A stretch of 11,593 nucleotides of DNA from CAZLLV01 sp964560325 (GTDB taxonomy: Bacteria; Acidobacteriota; Thermoanaerobaculia; Multivoradales; DATKCC01). The notes below the pieces were generated by a model that saw nothing but the letters and a program-made list of their open reading frames with translations, was not told where the DNA came from and ran no database searches. The position numbers and the translations under genes are program-made. Where the stretch lies: positions 1 to 11,593 of the forward strand of contig CAZLLV010000236.1 in assembly GCA_964560325.1 (NCBI GenBank). Direction: 5' to 3'. Positions 6,796 through 11,593 of the stretch are shown in pieces (positions within the stretch are counted from its first letter, which is position 1; every line of letters begins with the position of its first letter).

Positions 6796-7296
6796 ATGGA
6801 AGAGACCCCCCTCCAGGACCAGGCGCAGCACGGCATCGACCTCTGTCGCCGGGGCGAATGGCAGCGCGGGGTCGAGATCCTGGCGATGGTCGCCGACGCG
6901 AAAGACGCCGGCGCCGAGCTCCCCGGGCTCTTCTACTCCTACCTCGGCTACGGCATCGCGCGCTTCGACCGGCGGCGGCTGCGGGAGGGGCTGGCGCTCT
7001 GCGAGCACGGCGTCAAGCGGGAGTTCTACCAGCCGGAGAACTACCTCAACCTCGCCCGCGTCTACCTGATCGCGAACCAGCGGAGGAAGGCGATCGACGC
7101 GGTGGTCGCCGGCCGGCAGGTCGACCGCCGGCACCCGGACCTCGCGCGGCTCCACCGGGAGCTCGGCGTCCGCCGGTCGCCGGTTCTCCGGTTCCTGCAC
7201 CGCGACCACTTCCTGAACCGCCTCTTCGGCCGCTTGCGGCACGACTGGAAGTCGTCGGAGAAGGCGTCGACCCAGCAAGCGCCGGACGACCCCTAG
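6796..7296 (+). CDS. Small TPR-like protein
   Basis: This 166-residue soluble protein has no signal peptide. Three helix-turn-helix pairs of TPR type can be seen at about residues 7-40 (AQHGIDLCRRGEWQRGVEIL), 44-75 (FYSYLGYGIARFDRRRLREGLALCE) and 80-113 (PENYLNLARVYLIANQRRKAIDAV). A basic, aromatic tail follows (about 126-151, RRSPVLRFLHRDHFLNRLFG...). That kind of tail recurs in small acidobacterial TPR proteins, as far as I recall, but its role is unknown. ATG 6796 is preferred over an in-frame ATG at 6757, because the extra residues are proline/arginine-rich, would invade the putative divergent promoter and do not look like a TPR. No Shine-Dalgarno is seen. It ends 6 nt before the TonB receptor start, so the two are probably co-transcribed. 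It is likely a protein-protein adaptor, and its closeness to another TPR protein on the opposite strand may mean a shared partner. Confidence 0.8.
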   Translation: MEETPLQDQAQHGIDLCRRGEWQRGVEILAMVADAKDAGAELPGLFYSYLGYGIARFDRRRLREGLALCEHGVKREFYQPENYLNLARVYLIANQRRKAIDAVVAGRQVDRRHPDLARLHRELGVRRSPVLRFLHRDHFLNRLFGRLRHDWKSSEKASTQQAPDDP

Positions 7297-7302
7297 CCAC
7301 CG

Positions 7303-9234
7303 ATGCTCTCGATGCGCTCTCGCCGGGCGGTCCTGCCGGCCGTCGTCCTCACCACCACGTCCGCGCTCGCGGCGCCGGCCCTCGCCCAGGACGAGGAGCC
7401 GAGCTTCGCCGACACGGTCACCGTCACCGCGACCCGCACCGCGGTTCCCTGGGGCGAGAGCGGCCGCTTCGTCGAGGTGGTGACGGCCGACGAGATCGAG
7501 GCCCACGGCGTGCGCTCGGTGCCGGAGCTCCTCCAGCTCTTCCCCGGGCTCGACGTGCGCCGCCGCGGCGTCCACGGCGTGCAGGCCGACCTGTCGGTCC
7601 GGGGCGGCTCGTTCGAGCAGGTGCTGGTGCTGGTCGACGGCGTGCCGGTGAACAACCCGCAGACCGGCCACCACACCCTCGACCTGCCGGTCCCCGTCGA
7701 CGCCATCGAGCGGGTGGAGGTGCTCTACGGCCCCGGCTCGGCGCTCTACGGCGCCAACGCGGCCGGCGGCGTGGTCCAGATCTTCACCAAGACCGGCACG
7801 CGGGACGCGGGTGGCGACGAGGAGGCCGGCGGTGCCGACGTCGGCGGGACCGTCGACCTCTTCGCCGGCGAGAACAGCCTCGCGGGCGGCTCGGCGGCGG
7901 TCGATCTCGACACGGCGGCCGCTGGACGCCACAGGCTGACGGTGGAGCGATCAGAGTCCGACGGCTACCGCGAAGGCCTGGAGCTCGAGCAGGGAGCCGG
8001 GTTCTACCGCGGCACGATCCCGCTCGGAAGCGCTGAGCGCGGCGCGGCGCTCGACCTCGCGGCCGGCGCCTCCGAGCGCGACTTCGGGGCTCAGAATTTC
8101 TACTCGACCCGCTTTCCGAACCAGCTCGAGTTCACCGAAGCGCGCTTTGCGAGCGCCGCCTACCGCACCACCGTCGGGGCCACCGAGGTCCACGCGCACG
8201 CCGCCGGGCGCTGGCACGACGACACCTTCATCCTCGAGCGGAGCGACCCGTCGCTCCTCACCAACGTCCACGAGGACCGGAGCACCGACCTCCAGGTGCG
8301 CGCGGCCCGGCCGACCGGCCTCGGTCGGATGGAGGTCGGCACCGGCCGGCTCTCCGAGGACCTCGACTCGACCAACCTCGGCGTGCGCGACCGGGAGCGG
8401 TGGGGGAGCTTCGCGAGCCTGGTCGGCGAGCGCGGCCGCTTCCTCTGGCGCGGCGCGCTCCACGCCGACCGGGTCGAGGGGGATTGGGAGGTCCACCCGT
8501 CGGCGGCGCTCTCGGTCGGCGTCGGGCCGGCGGGATCGGATGCGGGACGGGTGCGGGTGGCGATTGCGAGCGCCTACCGGGTGCCGAGCTTCACCGAGCT
8601 CTACTACAGCGACCCGACCTCGGCGGGGAATCCCGACCTCGAGCCGGAGCGGTCGTGGACCTACGAGATGGGCTACGACTGGGCCGGCGAGCGCTCGCGC
8701 GCGGCGGCGACGCTGTTCCAGCGCGAGGGGAGCGACCTGATCGATTTCGTCCAGGCGCCGGGGGAGACGCTGTTCCGGGCGGTCAACCTGCGCCGGGTGA
8801 CGACCCGGGGCGTCGAGCTGGTGGCGGCGCGGCGCTTCGGCGCGCCCGGCGGCCGAGGATGGGGCGCCACGACCTGGACGGCGAGCTACGCCTGGCTCGA
8901 CGCGTACGGCGACGAGCCGGCCGGGGCCTCCGCCTACGTCTTCGACTACCTGGAGCACCGCGCGGTCCTGCGCGCCGACGGCCGCGCGCCGTGGGACCTG
9001 CGCTGGGGGGCCTCGCTCGGCTACAACGACAGAAATTTGCAAGACACGGATGAGCGCCCTGGGGCGGACGACTGGCTGCGCCTCGACGCCCGGCTCGCCC
9101 GGAGCTTCGGGGCGGCCGGCCGGTTCGAGGTCTACGTCGAGGGCACCAACCTGACCGACGAGCGCTACGTCGAGCAGGGCGTGGTCGAGATGCCGGGGCG
9201 GTGGCTCGTCGCCGGGGCGAAGATCTCGCGGTAG
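7303..9234 (+). CDS. TonB-dependent outer-membrane receptor, BtuB-like
   Basis: A 643-residue outer-membrane receptor. Residues 1-28 form a Sec signal (basic MRSRR, hydrophobic VLPAVVL, cleavage after ALAAPALA). A TonB-box-like DTVTVTA (37-43) follows, then the plug domain (about 50-165) with ELLQLFPGLDV, LSVRGGSFEQVLVLVDGVPVN, IERVEVLYGPGSALYG and NAAGGVVQIFTK, all classic plug motifs. The rest alternates as a 22-strand-type barrel, with AYRVPSFTELYYSDP and GNPDLEPERSWTYEMGYDW, a signature of the cobalamin/BtuB-like and related receptor subgroup, and ending in NLTDERYVEQGVVEMPGRW. The last residues are AKISR, without the usual terminal aromatic. The length is normal for the family. It presumably imports a scarce ligand such as a corrinoid or metal chelate using TonB/ExbBD encoded elsewhere. 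No cobalamin riboswitch or B12 box is recognisable upstream, so vitamin B12 is only one possibility. ATG 7303 or ATG 7312 could be the start; both keep the signal peptide and neither has a Shine-Dalgarno. Confidence 0.92.
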   Translation: MLSMRSRRAVLPAVVLTTTSALAAPALAQDEEPSFADTVTVTATRTAVPWGESGRFVEVVTADEIEAHGVRSVPELLQLFPGLDVRRRGVHGVQADLSVRGGSFEQVLVLVDGVPVNNPQTGHHTLDLPVPVDAIERVEVLYGPGSALYGANAAGGVVQIFTKTGTRDAGGDEEAGGADVGGTVDLFAGENSLAGGSAAVDLDTAAAGRHRLTVERSESDGYREGLELEQGAGFYRGTIPLGSAERGAALDLAAGASERDFGAQNFYSTRFPNQLEFTEARFASAAYRTTVGATEVHAHAAGRWHDDTFILERSDPSLLTNVHEDRSTDLQVRAARPTGLGRMEVGTGRLSEDLDSTNLGVRDRERWGSFASLVGERGRFLWRGALHADRVEGDWEVHPSAALSVGVGPAGSDAGRVRVAIASAYRVPSFTELYYSDPTSAGNPDLEPERSWTYEMGYDWAGERSRAAATLFQREGSDLIDFVQAPGETLFRAVNLRRVTTRGVELVAARRFGAPGGRGWGATTWTASYAWLDAYGDEPAGASAYVFDYLEHRAVLRADGRAPWDLRWGASLGYNDRNLQDTDERPGADDWLRLDARLARSFGAAGRFEVYVEGTNLTDERYVEQGVVEMPGRWLVAGAKISR

Positions 9235-9253
9235 GGCGGGACCGCATCCCGCC
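9235..9253. terminator. Bidirectional hairpin between convergent genes
   Basis: Starting at the base after the receptor stop codon, GGCGGGA (9235-9241) and TCCCGCC (9247-9253) form a perfect 7-bp stem around the loop CCGCA. It sits in the 37-bp gap between two convergent genes and reads as a hairpin on both strands. No T-run follows in either direction, so it would be a U-tract-free terminator or an RNA 3'-end stabiliser. Confidence 0.6.
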
Positions 9254-9271
9254 GTCCGAGGGTCGTCGCGG

Positions 9272-11569
9272 CTACCGCGCGAGCAGCTCCCCCGCCCGCT
9301 CGACCTCGGCCGCCACGCGCTCGATCACCCCCGCCGCCACCTCGACCTGGCTCTCCACCTCGTCCCACTCCCGCTGCTCGATCGCCTCCCGCACGCCGGG
9401 GAGCGTCTTGACCCCGTAGCCGGTGTAGAAGCCGGGCGCGTAGAGGTGGTGGACGTACCACTCGCGGCCGGGCAGGCCCTCCTCGCGGGTGAGCGCCCGC
9501 TCGCTCCGGTAGAGGATCCGGTCGACCTCGGCGAGCGTCTCCTCCGGCGGCCACTCCGAGGCGCTCCGCCCCATGAGACCCGAGAGCGCCGCGGCGTAGC
9601 CCGCCGCCGCCCGGTCGAGCCGGTCGGAGGCGTTGCGGAGCGGCGAGAGGTCGAGGTGCGGCACCGGCGCCTCGCGCGCCGGCGGCACGTAGGTCTCGGT
9701 CGGATCGGCCGCCGCGGTGTAGAGCCCGGCGTCGAGGCGGCGGTTCACCTTTGCCGTCTCCTCGCGCATCGTGTCGGCGAGCGCCGCGACCTCGTCCACG
9801 TAGCCGCCCACCTCGTCGGCCAGCGCCTGGAACTCGAACGGCAGCAGGTCGGCGTTCGCCAGGCGCAGCACGATCCGGCCGGCGGTCTCGGCGAGCGCCA
9901 TCCCGTACGCGTAGCCCGGGTCCATGAAGCGCTCGAAGTGGTCGATCGTGTCGTAGGCCGAGTGGTACTGGCCGTAGTGGTCCTCGCCGCCGTAGCCGAC
10001 GTTGAGCGAGGCGATGCCGAGGTGCTGGAGGAAGGGCGTGTAGTCGGAGCCCGAGCCGAGCGGCGCGAGCTTCAGGTCCGCCGTGCCCGGCCGTTCCTCC
10101 TCGGCCAGGGCCCCGGCCACGTCGATCGCGGCGCGCACCCGCTCGGCGACCGTCAGGTCGGTCTGCGGGTCGTCGACCGTCCGCGCCACCTGGTTGACCA
10201 TCCGCTCCAGGGTGTGCGAGCCGCCGACGTAGAGGAAGCCGCGGGAGTTCGAGTCGGAGTTGACGTAGGCGACCGCTTTCTCCCGCAGCTCGGCGGCGTG
10301 CTCCTCGGCCCACTCGACGGAGCCCAAGAGGCCGGGCTCCTCCGCGTCCCAGCCGGCATAGACGATCGTCCGCTTCGGCGGGTGGCCCGCCTTCGCCAGC
10401 TCGCCCACGGCGCGCGCCTCCTCGAGCAGCGCCACCATGCCGGAGACCGGGTCGGTCGCGCCGTGGACCCAGGCGTCGTGGTGGTTGCCGCGGATCACCC
10501 ACTGGTCGGGGTGCTCGGCGCCGCGCAGGACCGCGATCACGTCGTAGGCGGGCTCGAGCTTCCAGTCGAACTCGACGTGCAGGCGGACCTTCGCCGGGCC
10601 GGGGCCGAGGTGGTAGGTGAGCGGCAGCGCGCCCCCCCACTCGGGCGGCGCCACCGGGCCGCCCATGGCGGCGAGGAGCGGCCGCGCGTCCTCCCACGAG
10701 ATCGGCAGCACCGGGATCTTCGTCAGCGTCGGAGCCTCGTCGCGGGGCAGCCGGTCGGCATCCGCGGTGGCGCCCTCGCCCGGCGTGAGCGGGTCGCCCG
10801 GGAAGAGCGGCATGTCGGCCACGGAGCCGCGCTGGCCGCCGGCGGCGGGCCGGTAGCCGCCCTCCGGGTAGGTGTCGCCGTGGTAGAAGCCGTCGTCGCG
10901 CGGGTCGGAGTAGATGATGCAGCCGACCGCGCCGTGCTCGGCCGCCACCTTCGGTTTGATGCCGCGCCAGGCGCCGCCGTAGCGGGCGATCGCGATCTTG
11001 CCCTCGACCGAGACGCCTCGCTCGCGCAGCACGTCGTAGTCCTCCGGCCGGCCGTAGTTGACGTAGACCAGCTCGCCGGTCACGTCGCCGTCGACCGAGT
11101 AGGCGTTGTAGAGCGGGAGCTGCTCGGAGAGCGACTCCGTGGAGGTGACGCCGGGGATCGCCGGCTCTTCGAGGGAGGCGGTGAAGGGCGTCGGTTCGAT
11201 CATCTCGACGTGCCGCACCTTCGGGGTGGGGAAGAGGACGTGGAACTCCTCGATCCGGGTGTCGTAGCCCCAGGAACGGAAGAGCTCCGCCATGTACTCC
11301 GCGTTCTTCTTCCCCCACGGCGAGCCGACCGGGTGCGGCCGGGCGTCCAGCCGCTCGGCCCAGCTCTCCAGGTTCTCGACCCGGAGCAGGGATTCGTAGC
11401 GCTCTTCGAGCGCCCGCTGCTCGGCGGCGGACGTGGGCGTGAAGCCGAGGAGCGGATCTTCGGCGCTCTCTTCGGCGCCGGGCCCGGCACCGGCCGGAAC
11501 CGGCCCGGCGGCGAGGAGGAGCGCGCAGAGCGCGGCGAGGGCGAGCGGACGGTACGGAAGGTGGCGCAT
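9272..11569 (-). CDS. Secreted M28 metallopeptidase, glutamate carboxypeptidase II-like
   Basis: A 765-residue exported peptidase. Residues 1-28 are a Sec signal with a long LALAALCALLLAAG core and no lipobox. The order is that of GCPII and the transferrin receptor: an N-terminal protease segment, an inserted PA/apical domain (about 110-335, with GDVTGELVYVNYG, EGKIAIARYGG and GDPLTPG), the M28 core, and a C-terminal helical dimerisation domain (about 600-765). All di-zinc ligands can be aligned: H363 and D373 in GNHHDAWVHGATDP, the E410/E411 pair in WDAEEPGLLGS, D439 in YVNSDS, and H536 in QYHSAYDT. It should therefore be active, releasing C-terminal or dipeptide residues from peptides in the periplasm or outside the cell. 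Compared with human GCPII, recalled from memory, the arginine patch (R534, R536) is N523 and G525, N519 is S508 and K699 is glycine, so the preference for acidic glutamyl substrates is probably lost. The ATG at 11569 has a strong ribosome site. Confidence 0.93.
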   Translation of the reverse strand: MRHLPYRPLALAALCALLLAAGPVPAGAGPGAEESAEDPLLGFTPTSAAEQRALEERYESLLRVENLESWAERLDARPHPVGSPWGKKNAEYMAELFRSWGYDTRIEEFHVLFPTPKVRHVEMIEPTPFTASLEEPAIPGVTSTESLSEQLPLYNAYSVDGDVTGELVYVNYGRPEDYDVLRERGVSVEGKIAIARYGGAWRGIKPKVAAEHGAVGCIIYSDPRDDGFYHGDTYPEGGYRPAAGGQRGSVADMPLFPGDPLTPGEGATADADRLPRDEAPTLTKIPVLPISWEDARPLLAAMGGPVAPPEWGGALPLTYHLGPGPAKVRLHVEFDWKLEPAYDVIAVLRGAEHPDQWVIRGNHHDAWVHGATDPVSGMVALLEEARAVGELAKAGHPPKRTIVYAGWDAEEPGLLGSVEWAEEHAAELREKAVAYVNSDSNSRGFLYVGGSHTLERMVNQVARTVDDPQTDLTVAERVRAAIDVAGALAEEERPGTADLKLAPLGSGSDYTPFLQHLGIASLNVGYGGEDHYGQYHSAYDTIDHFERFMDPGYAYGMALAETAGRIVLRLANADLLPFEFQALADEVGGYVDEVAALADTMREETAKVNRRLDAGLYTAAADPTETYVPPAREAPVPHLDLSPLRNASDRLDRAAAGYAAALSGLMGRSASEWPPEETLAEVDRILYRSERALTREEGLPGREWYVHHLYAPGFYTGYGVKTLPGVREAIEQREWDEVESQVEVAAGVIERVAAEVERAGELLAR

Positions 11570-11575
11570 CGGGAA

Positions 11576-11582
11576 CCTCCGG
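11576..11582 (-). promoter_or_regulatory. Ribosome-binding site of the M28 peptidase
   Basis: On the minus strand CCGGAGG lies 6 nt before the ATG at 11569, an optimal Shine-Dalgarno. It fixes the start and supports a signal peptide beginning MRHLPYRP. Only 11 bases remain to the window edge, so the promoter is not visible. Confidence 0.8.
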
Positions 11583-11593
11583 AGAACGAGCGG

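Noticed and set aside
6747..7302. Cobalamin riboswitch controlling the BtuB-like receptor
   Set aside because: The space is nearly all occupied by the small TPR gene, and I find no B12-box consensus or multi-helix leader. The 6-nt gap before the receptor leaves no room.
9165..11318. A 717-codon frame on the same strand as the M28 peptidase
   Set aside because: It is an alternative frame of the peptidase gene with Arg/Gly-rich composition; the peptidase frame has every catalytic motif and a good ribosome site.
11500..11569. Lipoprotein signal in the M28 peptidase because of the cysteine at residue 15
   Set aside because: The cysteine lies inside the hydrophobic core and is preceded by A-A-L rather than a lipobox; a standard Sec signal fits better.

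Overview
The window is very GC-rich and almost completely coding, with strong third-position G/C bias. The bacterium has an outer membrane, since a TonB-dependent receptor is present. A PadR regulator directly followed by an orphan duplicated FtsX-type permease (ADOP family), together with secreted M16 and M28 peptidases, is typical of Acidobacteriota, perhaps the Thermoanaerobaculia side, or of Gemmatimonadota. This placement is inferred from gene content and family resemblance only. No rRNA or other marker is present.

Layout. (1) At 1-1760 is the end of an M16 zinc-peptidase operon. It holds the C-terminal part of one subunit, cut by the window edge, and a complete second subunit that lacks the HxxEH zinc motif; the two overlap by 4 nt. 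(2) At 1761-4924 is a PadR/ADOP unit. A near-consensus sigma-70 promoter with a dyad across its spacer and -10 box precedes a small PadR repressor, and an 8-TM ADOP permease starts 3 nt after the PadR stop. (3) At 4950-6746, on the minus strand, is a 598-residue soluble protein with N-terminal TPR-like helices, a helical linker and two cyclic-nucleotide-binding (CNB) domains. It has no DNA-binding or enzymatic output domain. (4) Divergent from it, with 49 bp between start codons, are a 166-residue TPR-like protein and, 6 nt further on, a BtuB-like TonB-dependent receptor (7303-9234). (5) Convergent with the receptor, and separated from it by a perfect hairpin, is a secreted M28 metallopeptidase of the glutamate carboxypeptidase II (GCPII)/transferrin-receptor architecture (9272-11569, minus strand). 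Its start codon and ribosome-binding site lie just inside the right edge.

How the genes may fit together. Most products act in the envelope or on peptides: two peptidase systems, one permease and one outer-membrane receptor. The window nevertheless looks like several independent transcription units rather than one pathway. The least explained part is the TPR/double-CNB protein facing the TPR-TonB receptor pair across a tiny intergenic region that contains a short dyad. It could be a cyclic-nucleotide-responsive scaffold, but no partner or output is visible. I see no CRISPR array, phage, insertion sequence, toxin-antitoxin, tRNA or rRNA gene, and no clear evidence of an undescribed defence or mobile system. 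No gene-free stretch is longer than about 100 bp.
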